Below are positions 1 through 13,140 of a DNA stretch of 64,000 bases, one piece after another. The stretch comes from Alkaliphilus oremlandii OhILAs (GTDB lineage Bacteria; Bacillota; Clostridia; Peptostreptococcales; Natronincolaceae), in assembly GCF_000018325.1 (NCBI RefSeq), contig NC_009922.1, positions 1,922,001 through 1,986,000 of the forward strand, in the 5' to 3' direction. Within the stretch, counting starts at the first letter, position 1. The number at the start of each line of letters is the position of its first letter. The position numbers were made by a program, and so were the translations under genes. The notes below the pieces were generated by a model. The model was given only the letters and a program-made list of their open reading frames with translations, was not told where the DNA came from and searched no databases.

Positions 1-1
1 C

Positions 2-367
2 TTTACTTCTAGGGGGCTTAATAAACCAGAAATATACAAATTAGATGTGGACAAAGAAATATATCAAACTTTTATTACCTACTTCCAAGAATACCATAAG
101 GAAAACTTAGAGTACTCTAACGAATTTATCGGTACTGTAGAAGTTAATTCCTATGAAATAAACAAGTCAGAGGTATTGCAAATGCTCAAAAATGCTATTT
201 ACTCTATATTTGAATCCATGAAAACTGTTTACGGAAAAAAAGCAACATTGACTAGATTTAAAGATATCAACTACTTAAAAACTTTATTTAAAAATCGTCA
301 TGAAAATTTATATATTGATTCAGAATACCTACGATTACGAAGAGAAAGGAATGAACTATACTCATGA
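2..367 (+). CDS. C-terminal part of an unknown protein coupled to a recombinase
   Basis: The reading frame is open to the left edge, so the gene starts outside the window; an internal GTG at 47 is unlikely to be the true start. The visible part is about 121 residues, charged and helical, with no motif I recognise. It ends with an ATGA overlap onto the recombinase at 364, so the two are translationally coupled and probably work together, perhaps as an accessory factor of the recombinase. That role is inferred from position only. Confidence 0.6.
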   Translation, partial: FTSRGLNKPEIYKLDVDKEIYQTFITYFQEYHKENLEYSNEFIGTVEVNSYEINKSEVLQMLKNAIYSIFESMKTVYGKKATLTRFKDINYLKTLFKNRHENLYIDSEYLRLRRERNELYS

Positions 368-1302
368 TCACTTTACAAAATGCAAAAGAATTATTTTTAA
401 TGGAGAATCAATTGAAAGGCAATACAGAAAAAACCATACAGAATTATGAAAGAATGATCACTTATTTTCAAAACTTCATCGGCAATAAAGCCATGGAAGA
501 GATCACCCTATTCGATGTTAAACAGTATCAGCTTTATCTTAGTAGTAAAAAGGCAGAATTTAAGTTCACCGATAAGATTGATCGAACCCTGTCTAAAAAG
601 ACCATTCAGACGTATACAAGGCAGATTCGGGTATTTCTAAATTGGGCTTATGCGGAGTCGCTTCTTAAAGAAGATATCGGCAGTAAAATAAAGCTTCCAA
701 AGGCACCGAAAAAAGTCATAGAAATATTGAGCGATGAAGAGATCGAACTTCTGTACAAGTGCATTAATGATAATACGGAATTTGGTCTTAGAAATAAATG
801 CATGATCTCCTTGATGCTGGACTCTGGATTAAGGCGGGAAGAAGTTATTACCTTAGATTTAGACTGTATTCATTTCACCCAGAATATCATTAAGGTGCAT
901 GGTAAAGGAGAAAAGGAAAGGATTATACCCCTAGGGGTCTATACAAAGAAATTGCTCTTTAAATACCTTAATGGCTATCGTCCTATGCCTTCCTACCCTA
1001 CCAATCGAGTATTCATATCTCAAGAAAAAGTACCCGTAACAATGGACGTTATGAAAATGTTAATGTTGAGATTGAAGAAAAGAACAGGCATCCAAAGGCT
1101 CAAACCCCATCTATTAAGGCATACCTTTGCTACGAAGTATTTAATCGCTGGTGGTGATGCTTTCAGCTTACAGATGATACTGGGGCATACATCCCTAGAA
1201 ATGACGAGAATGTATTCACATTTGGCAAGTGCCTATACAGTTAAAAACTTTCATAAATTATCTACTTTAGACAGGTTAAAGGGTCAGAATGTGCGTCTAT
1301 AG
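364..1302 (+). CDS. Tyrosine recombinase, XerC/XerD-like
   Basis: A 312-residue site-specific recombinase with the usual two domains: an N-terminal helical core-binding domain (about residues 1-105) and a C-terminal catalytic domain. The catalytic set is visible: Arg157 in GLRREE, the lysine region around HGKGEK (180-184), His249 and Arg252 in HLLRH, His275 in LGHTS, and the nucleophile Tyr284 in MYSH. Length fits XerC/D or a small integrase. It overlaps the upstream gene by ATGA and lies next to a tRNA array, a common integration site. Whether it is a housekeeping Xer paralogue or the end of a mobile element to the left cannot be decided here. Confidence 0.9.
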   Translation: MITLQNAKELFLMENQLKGNTEKTIQNYERMITYFQNFIGNKAMEEITLFDVKQYQLYLSSKKAEFKFTDKIDRTLSKKTIQTYTRQIRVFLNWAYAESLLKEDIGSKIKLPKAPKKVIEILSDEEIELLYKCINDNTEFGLRNKCMISLMLDSGLRREEVITLDLDCIHFTQNIIKVHGKGEKERIIPLGVYTKKLLFKYLNGYRPMPSYPTNRVFISQEKVPVTMDVMKMLMLRLKKRTGIQRLKPHLLRHTFATKYLIAGGDAFSLQMILGHTSLEMTRMYSHLASAYTVKNFHKLSTLDRLKGQNVRL

Positions 1303-1324
1303 TGACTACTTTTAAACCTAAAAA

Positions 1325-1365
1325 AGAGCAAAAAAAATTCAAGGTGAAAACCTTGATTTTGCTCT
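1325..1365 (-). terminator. Terminator of the rRNA/tRNA operon
   Basis: An inverted repeat has outer arms AGAGCAAAA and TTTGCTCT, and an inner 6-bp stem CAAGGT/ACCTTG around a GAAA loop. On the minus strand it is followed by a run of six T, as expected for a Rho-independent terminator just after the last tRNA. It may also stop the recombinase transcript arriving from the other side. Confidence 0.8.
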
Positions 1366-1375
1366 AATTGCAATA

Positions 1376-1452
1376 TGGTGCGCCCAGAGAGATTCGAACT
1401 CCCGACCTTCTGATTCGTAGTCAGACACTCTATCCAGCTGAGCTATGAGCGC
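1376..1452 (-). tRNA. tRNA-Arg (anticodon ACG)
   Basis: Cloverleaf with a 7-bp acceptor stem, TTCGAAT T-loop and encoded CCA. The anticodon loop CTACGAA reads CGU and, after deamination of A34, other CGN codons. It is the last tRNA of the array. Confidence 0.96.
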
Positions 1453-1456
1453 TTTT

Positions 1457-1531
<75 letters not shown>

Positions 1532-1546
1532 ATCTAATTTTTTAAA

Positions 1547-1622
1547 TGGTGACCCATCCGCGACTCGAACGCGGGACACCCTGATTAAAAGTCAGGTGCT
1601 CTACCGACTGAGCTAATGGGTC
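1547..1622 (-). tRNA. tRNA-Lys (anticodon TTT)
   Basis: Anticodon loop CTTTTAA, acceptor GACCCAT, CCA encoded. It reads the AAA and AAG codons that dominate this AT-rich genome. Confidence 0.96.
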
Positions 1623-1630
1623 CTGTTTTT

Positions 1631-1704
1631 TGGAGCGGGTGAAGGGAATCGAACCCTCGCGATCAGCTTGGAAGGCTGACGTTCTACCATTGAACTACAC
1701 CCGC
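1631..1704 (-). tRNA. tRNA-Gly (anticodon TCC)
   Basis: Anticodon loop CTTCCAA, acceptor GCGGGTG, discriminator U73 (usual for Gly), CCA encoded. Confidence 0.96.
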
Positions 1705-1709
1705 ATACA

Positions 1710-1786
1710 TGGAGCTGGTGATGGGATTCGAACCCGCGACCTGCTGATTACAAATCAGCTGCTCTGGCCAACTGAGCTACACCAGC
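1710..1786 (-). tRNA. tRNA-Thr (anticodon TGT)
   Basis: Anticodon loop TTTGTAA, acceptor GCTGGTG, CCA encoded. Confidence 0.96.
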
Positions 1787-1817
1787 ATGCTAAACGATGT
1801 TTCTTTTTATTTAAAAA

Positions 1818-1894
1818 TGGCGATCCGGAAGGGGCTCGAACCCTCGACCTCCAGCGTGACAGGCTGGCATTCTAACCAACTGAACTACCGGACC
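1818..1894 (-). tRNA. tRNA-Asp (anticodon GTC)
   Basis: Anticodon loop CTGTCAC, acceptor GGTCCGG with one G-U pair at position 2, discriminator G73 (Asp identity), CCA encoded. Confidence 0.96.
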
Positions 1895-1898
1895 ATTT

Positions 1899-1974
1899 TG
1901 GTGGGCGCAACAGGACTTGAACCTGTGACCCCCTGCTTGTAAGGCAGGTGCTCTCCCAGCTGAGCTATGCGCCC
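1899..1974 (-). tRNA. tRNA-Val (anticodon TAC)
   Basis: Anticodon loop CTTACAA, acceptor GGGCGCA, CCA encoded. Confidence 0.96.
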
Positions 1975-1981
1975 AAAATTT

Positions 1982-2056
1982 TGGTGACCCCTAGGGGAAT
2001 CGAACCCCTGTTACCGCCGTGAAAGGGCGGTGTCTTGACCGCTTGACCAAGGGGCC
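1982..2056 (-). tRNA. tRNA-Glu (anticodon TTC)
   Basis: Anticodon loop CTTTCAC, acceptor GGCCCCT with a G-U pair at position 2, CCA encoded. Confidence 0.96.
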
Positions 2057-2064
2057 ATTGGTAA

Positions 2065-2141
2065 TGGTAGCGGCAACAGGAGTCGAACCTGTGACCTTTC
2101 GGGTATGAACCGAACGCTCTAGCCAACTAAGCTATGCCGCC
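2065..2141 (-). tRNA. Elongator tRNA-Met (anticodon CAT)
   Basis: Anticodon loop TTCATAC. The first acceptor pair is G-U and the anticodon stem lacks the three G-C pairs of the initiator, so I call it elongator Met. A tRNA-Ile lysidinylated at C34 is the alternative for a CAT anticodon. Confidence 0.88.
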
Positions 2142-2147
2142 ATAATT

Positions 2148-2223
<76 letters not shown>

Positions 2224-2238
2224 ATGAATTTGTAAAAA

Positions 2239-2327
2239 TGGTGCCGAAGACCGGAATCGAACCGGTACGATCTTGAAGGACCGCAGGATTTTAAGTCCTG
2301 TGCGTCTGCCAGTTCCGCCACTTCGGC
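2239..2327 (-). tRNA. tRNA-Leu (anticodon TAA)
   Basis: An 89-nt class II tRNA with a long variable arm, anticodon loop CTTAAAA, acceptor GCCGAAG, CCA encoded. Confidence 0.96.
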
Positions 2328-2333
2328 ACTTAA

Positions 2334-2408
2334 TGGCTCCAAAGAGAGGGCTCGAACCTCCAACCTACCGGTTAACAGCCGGTTGCTCCACCATTGAGCT
2401 ACTTTGGA
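2334..2408 (-). tRNA. tRNA-Asn (anticodon GTT)
   Basis: Anticodon loop CTGTTAA, acceptor TCCAAAG, discriminator G73, CCA encoded. It is the first tRNA after 5S rRNA. Confidence 0.96.
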
Positions 2409-2413
2409 ACAAT

Positions 2414-2530
2414 ATATCGCAGCGACCTACTCTCCCAGGCAGCTTCCCGCCAAGTACCATCAGCGCTGAAGGGCTTAACTACTGTGTTCGGTATGGAAAC
2501 AGGTGTGACCCCTTCGCTATAGCCACGACA
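2414..2530 (-). rRNA. rrf: 5S ribosomal RNA
   Basis: About 117 nt on the minus strand with the conserved GAAC and CCGAACA segments. It lies between 23S rRNA and tRNA-Asn. The ends are placed by similarity to known 5S ends and may be off by a few bases. Confidence 0.93.
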
Positions 2531-2579
2531 TTATTGAGAGATAGTACTCTCAAAACTGAATAATGTTAGAAAAATGTAT

Positions 2580-5515
<2,936 letters not shown>

Positions 5516-5644
5516 AAAGCTATATATATGAACTATATAAATTGAATTATATAGTTGCATTCTTGTTTCTTTGTTACTTCATCAATTGTTTCTCTAACAT
5601 TATTCAGTTTTCAAAGAACTAACTGTCCGCCTTAGCGGAATAAT

Positions 5645-5673
5645 ATAATACCAATTTTAATGTCTTTTGTCAA
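5645..5673 (-). promoter_or_regulatory. Internal promoter ahead of 23S rRNA
   Basis: On the minus strand a perfect -35 TTGACA (5668-5673) and a -10 TATTAT (5645-5650) are 17 bp apart, between tRNA-Ala and 23S. It would let 23S, 5S and the tRNA array be transcribed independently of 16S. Confidence 0.7.
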
Positions 5674-5691
5674 CATTTTTGTTGGTATTTT

Positions 5692-5767
5692 TGGTGGAGA
5701 CGAGGAGAGTCGAACTCCTGACCCCCTGCTTGCAAGGCAGGTGCTCTCCCAACTGAGCTACGCCCCC
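5692..5767 (-). tRNA. tRNA-Ala (anticodon TGC)
   Basis: A spacer tRNA between 16S and 23S. Anticodon loop CTTGCAA, acceptor GGGGGCG with several G-U pairs including the G3-U70 identity element, CCA encoded. Confidence 0.96.
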
Positions 5768-5885
5768 ATGGTTGCTTCAATCTCCCAAATCTGTGATTTG
5801 GTGTGATTGGAGTACTCAGCATTAGCCGAGTTTCATTTTAAGAGATTTTAAGGTCTCTCAAAACTAAACAGTATAGATTCGCCAT

Positions 5886-7409
<1,524 letters not shown>

Positions 7410-7548
7410 ATTGTTTGAATTTCTGGGTTCCATTCTTTAAAATGGATTGCTCAGTTTTAAACTGACTTTAAAAATTTTGGCTTAAATCTATACTGTTTAG
7501 TTTTCAAAGACCTTTTCTTGTGTGCCGCCTTGTTTTGGCGACTTTCTT

Positions 7549-7577
7549 AATATACCACATTTGAAACATCATGTCAA
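7549..7577 (-). promoter_or_regulatory. rRNA operon proximal promoter
   Basis: Minus strand: -35 TTGACA (7572-7577), 17-bp spacer, -10 TATATT (7549-7554), about 140 bp ahead of 16S. The leader between promoter and 16S contains a boxA-like segment, TCTTTGAAAACT (about 7499-7510), of the type used for rRNA antitermination. Confidence 0.8.
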
Positions 7578-7695
7578 CATTTTTTTGAAAATGTTTTTAT
7601 TTTTTATTTTAACAGCTTTTATTGTGTTGTGTGGAACTTCGCTACTTATCCAATTTGTTAATTTATAACTCTTGAGCTCAGCGGCGACTTAAGTT

Positions 7696-7724
7696 AATAT
7701 ATCATACTTCAAAATCAATGTCAA
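7696..7724 (-). promoter_or_regulatory. rRNA operon distal promoter
   Basis: Minus strand: a second -35 TTGACA (7719-7724) and -10 TATATT (7696-7701), again 17 bp apart, 147 bp upstream of the first. Tandem promoters are usual for rRNA operons. Apart from the two promoters, the leader and the hairpin at 7924, I see no gene in 7410-7984. Confidence 0.78.
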
Positions 7725-7923
7725 TTGCCTTTTTTAGTTTTTCTGAATTAATATCTGTAGTTTGATACAAATATACTCCCATTAGATTTTTACCTCAGTT
7801 CATATGTTTTACCTAAAAATCAATCTTTATTCATATTAATAAAGATAAAATTTGTTGTTCCTCAACATCAACCCACATTGGCCTCAATTTTAAACTTTTC
7901 TAAAGTTACGGATGCTTAAAGTC

Positions 7924-7965
7924 AATTAATCTCAGGAGAAGACGGACTTTCTCCTGAGATTAATT
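7924..7965 (-). terminator. Strong hairpin after ptb
   Basis: A perfect 17-bp inverted repeat with an 8-nt loop sits 20 bp after the ptb stop codon. No T-run follows on either strand, so it may be a 3' stability element or a factor-assisted terminator separating ptb from the rRNA promoters. Confidence 0.55.
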
Positions 7966-7984
7966 ATCTTGAATATCTTTAATC

Positions 7985-8896
7985 CTAGTTATTCTTTGCA
8001 GATATAACACTACCTAAAGCGATTGAAAACAGTTTTGTTTCTGCAGAATCTGCTCTAGATACCAGCACTACAGGCACCTTAGCCCCCATGATGACACCAG
8101 CAGACTTTCCATTACCCATATAGGTTAAGGCTTTTCCAATACCGTTTCCAACTTCAATTGTTGGTACTAATAAAATATCCGCCTCGCCGGATACAGGGCT
8201 GTTAAATCCTTTAATTGCTGCTGCTTCTTTAGAAACTGCTAGGTCAAATGCAATAGGCCCCTCTACATACACATCTTCACCAAACACTCCATTTTGACAC
8301 ATTTCCTTTAACTTTGCACCATCTACGGTGGAAGGCATTTTTTCATTGACCTTCTCCTTAGCGGATATACAAGCTACTTTTATTTCTTTATTTCCTAGAG
8401 CCTTTGCTACGGTTATAGCATTGTCTATGATTCCCTTCTTCTCCTCTAAAGATGGATCGATGAGCATCCCACCATCTGAAAGTAAAAGAAGCTTATGATA
8501 AGTTGGCATTTCATATACCATTACATGGCTGAGCAAATTATTTGTTCTTAGTCCTACCTCTTTGTTCAGTACGGCCTTTAATAGGATGGAGGTATCCAAC
8601 AGTCCCTTCATAACGAAATCTGCTTCTCCAGCAGAAACTAATTGAACAGACGTTAAAGCCGCTTCTACTAAGTCTTCTTTGTGAATTACTCTAAAATCCT
8701 CTAGGTTTACTTCAATTTCCTCAGCAATTTCTCTAATCTTACTTTCGTCTCCAACCAAGATCACATCAATCAAGTTTAATTCATGTGCTTCTTTAACGGC
8801 TAACAAAACATCTTTATCTTGAGCAGCTGCAACTACCAATTTCATTTTCTTTTGACCTTGTGCCTGTTGAACCAATTCTTCTAGTTTCTTAATCAT
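7985..8896 (-). CDS. ptb: Phosphate butyryltransferase-type acyltransferase
   Basis: A 303-residue protein of the phosphate acetyl/butyryltransferase family. These cytoplasmic enzymes exchange CoA for phosphate on a short acyl-CoA, giving an acyl phosphate from which a kinase makes ATP. The length and the conserved blocks DFVMKGLLDTS (about 94-104) and GGMLIDPSLEEK match the Ptb branch rather than the longer Pta. The start has a good site, GAGGTGATCCT, before ATG. No butyrate kinase gene lies beside it, so substrate choice (acetyl, butyryl or branched) is not proved. It stands alone between the rRNA promoters and a 300-bp AT-rich gap. Confidence 0.85.
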   Translation of the reverse strand: MIKKLEELVQQAQGQKKMKLVVAAAQDKDVLLAVKEAHELNLIDVILVGDESKIREIAEEIEVNLEDFRVIHKEDLVEAALTSVQLVSAGEADFVMKGLLDTSILLKAVLNKEVGLRTNNLLSHVMVYEMPTYHKLLLLSDGGMLIDPSLEEKKGIIDNAITVAKALGNKEIKVACISAKEKVNEKMPSTVDGAKLKEMCQNGVFGEDVYVEGPIAFDLAVSKEAAAIKGFNSPVSGEADILLVPTIEVGNGIGKALTYMGNGKSAGVIMGAKVPVVLVSRADSAETKLFSIALGSVISAKNN

Positions 8897-9103
8897 AGGA
8901 TCACCTCATAATATAAATAATTTTTAAAATAATTCTACAACGATTCCTTTAATCCTTCTTTTCTATCTTCTTACTTGAATATATTTTTATAATTATGGTT
9001 TTTACATTCTACAATAAAAATAAAAAATAAAACGAAATAATATCCCTAACAATTGATCTTCCGTTATATTAAATCAGTAATTTATATGAATTCTAGGCAA
9101 AAT
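8897..9103. other. AT-rich gap upstream of ptb
   Basis: This stretch, with the terminator beside it, separates ptb from the next operon by about 300 bases. I find no gene here. It should hold the ptb promoter, but I see no clear one. Confidence 0.5.
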
Positions 9104-9142
9104 AAAAAAGCTTCTATAGAAGGGTCCTTCAGAAGCTTTTTT
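9104..9142 (-). terminator. Terminator of the TPR/radical-SAM operon
   Basis: 12-bp stem AAAAAAGCTTCT/AGAAGCTTTTTT around a 15-nt loop, with a T-run on both strands. It closes the minus-strand operon ending at 9206. Confidence 0.8.
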
Positions 9143-9205
9143 GAAGCTCATTTATAGTGGAGCTTTCCTTCAGAAGCATATTCTGATACAAAAAATAGTC
9201 CTAAA

Positions 9206-10345
9206 TTAGCGACTATTTTCCATTAACATCTTTAATTGTTTATTGCAGGCTTGAGTAATTTCATCTTGTGGATTGATTGCTAGGGAATGTTCCAAACATT
9301 TTTTCGCTTTTGTATAATCTGCTACTTCCATATAAACCATGGCTAAATTACACAGGATCTCATTATTTTCTCCACCGATATTTAAAGCCATTTCAAAACA
9401 CTCTACAGCTTTGCCGTAGTTGCCAGTAGCTCCATAGCACAATCCCAATTCTGATAATGTGTCCAATTGATTCTCTTCTATCTCCATCACTTTATTAAAA
9501 TAAGAGATAGCATCTGTATACTGCCCTAATTGCCTGTAGCCTAATCCAATAAAGAAAAGAAGATTCCACCAGTTGGTTGATCTTTCTTCTAGTTCTAATA
9601 ATAAGGGTAATCCCTCTTCTGCTCTCCCACCTAAAATTGCCTCATAGCCCCTTTCATAGAGGGCATTATCTTCAATCTCTAAAATTAAATGGCTTACTTC
9701 CATAGCTAAATCTGTATCTTCTTCATAGGATCGATACTTTTCCCAAAATAACTTCGCTTTATTAAATTCTTTATTATATAGATAGAGGAATCCTAAGTGG
9801 TAATATGCTAAGGAAAAGCTTTCGTCGATATCTAATATCATTTCTAAAAAAACCTTTGCCTCTTTTCTAAAAACCACTTGTACCTTCGGTTTCGCTTTCA
9901 AGCTATCCTCAGCGTATTGAATCAGATTGAGGCTATAATTGAACAAGTAATATACATTCTTATTATTCAATAATACCAACGCTTTTAAAAAGATAATGCT
10001 TTCTATCATTTTACCTTGATCTGCAAATTTGATCGCTTCAAAATTGATATAATCCTCTATTTCAGGATTAACAGCATATAGAAATTTAACATATTCATCC
10101 TTATGCTTAAATTGGGGATCGATTCCAAGAAGATAAATGATCCCCCTTACGATTGCATTTGCTGTTATGACTTTGTTTTCATCCTTTGTTTTAATATTTT
10201 CTGCTAATTCTGTAGTTAGCAGAGGAACGAATAATCCTTCCGTTGGCATTTCATAGTTTTTTACACTGATCGCTTCTTTATTTAATTGCAAAAATAATAA
10301 GTCCTCTGTTCTTTTTCGGATATATGGTTCTATTAAAAATTTCAT
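9206..10345 (-). CDS. TPR-repeat protein
   Basis: A 379-residue soluble protein. The C-terminal third (about 230-375) is made of tetratricopeptide repeats, visible as repeated patterns such as GLGYRQLGQYTDAISYFNKV, and A-L-C-Y-G-A-x-G-N-Y and C-N-L-A-M-V-Y blocks. The N-terminal half is helical without a known motif. TPR proteins serve as protein-binding scaffolds and no enzymatic residues are seen. It is the last gene of a three-gene operon, 13 bp after a membrane protein, and may act as that protein's partner. Confidence 0.75.
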   Translation of the reverse strand: MKFLIEPYIRKRTEDLLFLQLNKEAISVKNYEMPTEGLFVPLLTTELAENIKTKDENKVITANAIVRGIIYLLGIDPQFKHKDEYVKFLYAVNPEIEDYINFEAIKFADQGKMIESIIFLKALVLLNNKNVYYLFNYSLNLIQYAEDSLKAKPKVQVVFRKEAKVFLEMILDIDESFSLAYYHLGFLYLYNKEFNKAKLFWEKYRSYEEDTDLAMEVSHLILEIEDNALYERGYEAILGGRAEEGLPLLLELEERSTNWWNLLFFIGLGYRQLGQYTDAISYFNKVMEIEENQLDTLSELGLCYGATGNYGKAVECFEMALNIGGENNEILCNLAMVYMEVADYTKAKKCLEHSLAINPQDEITQACNKQLKMLMENSR

Positions 10346-10358
10346 TTTATCCCTCTTT

Positions 10359-11123
10359 CTAAAACTCTCTCATAAATAGTCTTTTTCGTCTGCTACTGGT
10401 GCTTAGTTCCTGAAAAAGATAGGCTCTATAAATCATGAAATACGAAAACCAAAGCTGCCCTAGAAAATATATCACCAATCCTCGCACGGAAGTTACACTG
10501 GCTCCAAAGCTTAAAAAGTAGTTGAATACATTGGATACAATCCCAAAAATACTGATGCTACTGCCTGTAATTCCATAAAAAATAAGCAATAGAACAATAT
10601 TTGGTATAAACCATTCGATCCAATTTTCCTTAACAAAGTTAATAGCATAGGTTACGGTTTCCCAAGGTCCATAGTATTTTTGATAGATTGCTTCCGGTAT
10701 TGCATTACAAATGATATAGGTTAAGACAATAATAATTAAACTGAAGGCAGCAGGTCCTATGGAGGCGATGAACATAGGGCTAACTAGGTCTAACAACAGG
10801 TTGGCGATGTACCCTATAAATAAAACTGACCAAACCTTTCTTAAGTATGGTTTAAATCCATCTTTGAAGTCTTGGAATTTAAAATATCCTCTATTTAATA
10901 TGGTGTTGATTAAGTATAGATAATTCGAAATCAATGCACTAGTGGCAATAACCCATACTAGACCACCCAAAATCCAAAACGATTGTACGGTTAATAGTAA
11001 AATGATGGTAGCAATAGAATAGAAAAAACCTGTAAAAACGATGGGCCAATTTTTCGCCATACTCAATAGGGTTTTTCTAGCAATACTGCGGTTTGTATAA
11101 AAAAGATCTCTTAGCAGTTCCAA
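10359..11123 (-). CDS. Six-helix integral membrane protein of unknown function
   Basis: 254 residues with about six hydrophobic segments (near 30-48, 50-72, 98-118, 122-142, 172-195 and 213-235) and a basic C-terminus (SSRRKRLFMREF). I do not recognise the family. Its start overlaps the end of the radical SAM gene by 13 bp, so it is translationally coupled, and it precedes the TPR gene by 13 bp. It may be a permease-like or scaffold component that works with its two neighbours. Confidence 0.6.
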   Translation of the reverse strand: MELLRDLFYTNRSIARKTLLSMAKNWPIVFTGFFYSIATIILLLTVQSFWILGGLVWVIATSALISNYLYLINTILNRGYFKFQDFKDGFKPYLRKVWSVLFIGYIANLLLDLVSPMFIASIGPAAFSLIIIVLTYIICNAIPEAIYQKYYGPWETVTYAINFVKENWIEWFIPNIVLLLIFYGITGSSISIFGIVSNVFNYFLSFGASVTSVRGLVIYFLGQLWFSYFMIYRAYLFQELSTSSRRKRLFMREF

Positions 11124-12907
11124 TGAATATCCCCTTCCTCTTGTGCAAACTTTATTTTATAATATTTACAATCTTCTAAAGCCTTATTTTCTATTTTATA
11201 ATCAAATAAAACGATGGTTCCCTCGTCTCTCATCTTTTCAAGTCGATACTGAACTTTTTCAAGTTCAGTGACATCAACACCAAAAGGCTCGAAATAGACC
11301 TGCTTTATAATCTGTTTTGCTGGGATGTCTTTATATGCAGGTAGATACTTTTCGAGATTGAATTCATCTTGTAAAAATGCATGACATTTGTTCTTAAATC
11401 CTGCGATCTCAATTTTATTAAATATGGAAGGCATGGAAGAAGTCTTTGTATTTTTTAAAAAGTCCAGCTTCAAAACTTCAATGAAAATCTTATAATTATT
11501 AAAATTACTATAGGAATAGAACTCAGCCAATATCTCATATAGTTTATTTTTGCCATGAGAAATATGGTGGTATCCTTGGTTTTCCCAGTATTTCCATAGG
11601 TCTTCAAAAAACTTAAAACTACTGGAATAGAAATTATGAATCATAAGTTCTATACTATTAGAAAATATATTTGAATTCCAATAAACTTCCACCATCTCTT
11701 CTATTCCCTTTAATCGAATGAATTCTCCATAAGAGAGCCATTTCGTTTCCATGATTTCATATGGCGGATAATCGGAATAGATATATCCATATTCTTCTGC
11801 ACGCTTTCTAAGTCCTGAGCCCTTTAGTAATTTTAAAAATCCAATTTGTAATTTTTCAGGTCTTAAAGCAAATACATCATCAAATGATTTTCTAAAGGAA
11901 AAATAATCTTCTTCTGGTAGACCCACAATTAGATCCAGGTGCTGATGAATATTCCTTCCCTCCGAGATTTTCCCAACAACTTTGCTCAGCTTTTCAAAGT
12001 CCACATGTCGGTCGATGGCATTTAAGGTATTTTCATTTGTTGATTGAACACCTATTTCAAATTGAAACAATCCTACTGGAACCTTACTTAAAAAATCTAA
12101 CATCTCTTTGTCTAATAAATCCGCAGTTACCTCAAAATGAAAATTTGTTCTTCCATTATTGTTTTCTAAAATAAAATTCATGATATCCATAGCATAGGAC
12201 TTCTTCGCGTTAAATGTTCGATCCACAAATTTCACTTGCTTTACTCTTTGATTAATAAAGTATTGAATCTCTGTCTTCACTCGATCTATCGGTAGAAATC
12301 GAACGCCAGCAATCGATGATGATAAACAGTACTGACAGTTAAAGGGGCAGCCCCTTGAGCTTTCATAATAGACAATTTTATCTGAATCCAAACTTTCATT
12401 TTCATAAGGGAAGGGTAGAGTATTCATATCTAACAGTGCTTTTTTAGGATCTGTGTAGATAATTTCTCCCCTTGCTCTAAATGCTAATCCCTCTATTTGC
12501 GAATAATCTCCCTCGTGTTTTAACGTTTCTATGAGCTCTTTAAATATTTCTTCTCCTTCTCCAATAACAACAATATCAATTGCATCGTTTTCTTTCATTA
12601 AATTTTCTGTGTCAAAAGAAACTTCTGGACCTCCTAAAACGATTGTAACTTCGGGCATAATTTTTTTAATATGTTTCGTTATATAAGTGATGATTTCCAT
12701 GTTCCATATATAGCATGAAAAACATAAAATATCAGGATGGGCATTATAAATTTCTCTGATCATATAATCCATATTATTATTGATGGTAAATTCTTTAATT
12801 TGAAGATCTTTATCGTCCAGTATACCCGATATGGATTTCTGTAAATATCGTATGGCTAAGTTTGTATGTATATATTTTGCATTGACTGCTGTTAGTAAGA
12901 CTTTCAT
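11111..12907 (-). CDS. B12-binding radical SAM protein
   Basis: 598 residues. The N-terminal part (about 1-140) is a cobalamin-binding-type Rossmann domain with FSCYIWNME and VLGGPEVSFD. The radical SAM domain follows, with the cluster motif CPFNCQYC in YYESSRGCPFNCQYC (about 190-205). The C-terminal about 200 residues match the DUF4080 type of extension. These enzymes use S-adenosylmethionine and an iron-sulphur cluster for methylation or rearrangement; the substrate is unknown. It leads the three-gene operon. Confidence 0.82.
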   Translation of the reverse strand: MKVLLTAVNAKYIHTNLAIRYLQKSISGILDDKDLQIKEFTINNNMDYMIREIYNAHPDILCFSCYIWNMEIITYITKHIKKIMPEVTIVLGGPEVSFDTENLMKENDAIDIVVIGEGEEIFKELIETLKHEGDYSQIEGLAFRARGEIIYTDPKKALLDMNTLPFPYENESLDSDKIVYYESSRGCPFNCQYCLSSSIAGVRFLPIDRVKTEIQYFINQRVKQVKFVDRTFNAKKSYAMDIMNFILENNNGRTNFHFEVTADLLDKEMLDFLSKVPVGLFQFEIGVQSTNENTLNAIDRHVDFEKLSKVVGKISEGRNIHQHLDLIVGLPEEDYFSFRKSFDDVFALRPEKLQIGFLKLLKGSGLRKRAEEYGYIYSDYPPYEIMETKWLSYGEFIRLKGIEEMVEVYWNSNIFSNSIELMIHNFYSSSFKFFEDLWKYWENQGYHHISHGKNKLYEILAEFYSYSNFNNYKIFIEVLKLDFLKNTKTSSMPSIFNKIEIAGFKNKCHAFLQDEFNLEKYLPAYKDIPAKQIIKQVYFEPFGVDVTELEKVQYRLEKMRDEGTIVLFDYKIENKALEDCKYYKIKFAQEEGDIHWNC

Positions 12908-13076
12908 TTTATTCTCTCCTGTTCCACATTAATGCTTCAGTTTAATTTCTATTCAATTCGTTTTCTGTTTATAATTATAGCACAGATTCTATCTATTATA
13001 CAAAATATGCCATAGTTAATATCCTTGAGAAGTATTATTTTTTAGTAAAATTTATTATAATTGTTTTAAAATACTA

Positions 13077-13105
13077 TTGTATTTGATAAGTATTTTCATT
13101 ATAAT
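13077..13105 (+). promoter_or_regulatory. Possible promoter of the phospholipase-like gene
   Basis: TTGTAT (13077-13082) and TATAAT (13100-13105) are 17 bp apart, 35 bp before the coding region. Confidence 0.45.
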
Positions 13106-13140
13106 GATATCATTAGTCAAACGAAAGGTGGTTCCTTATA

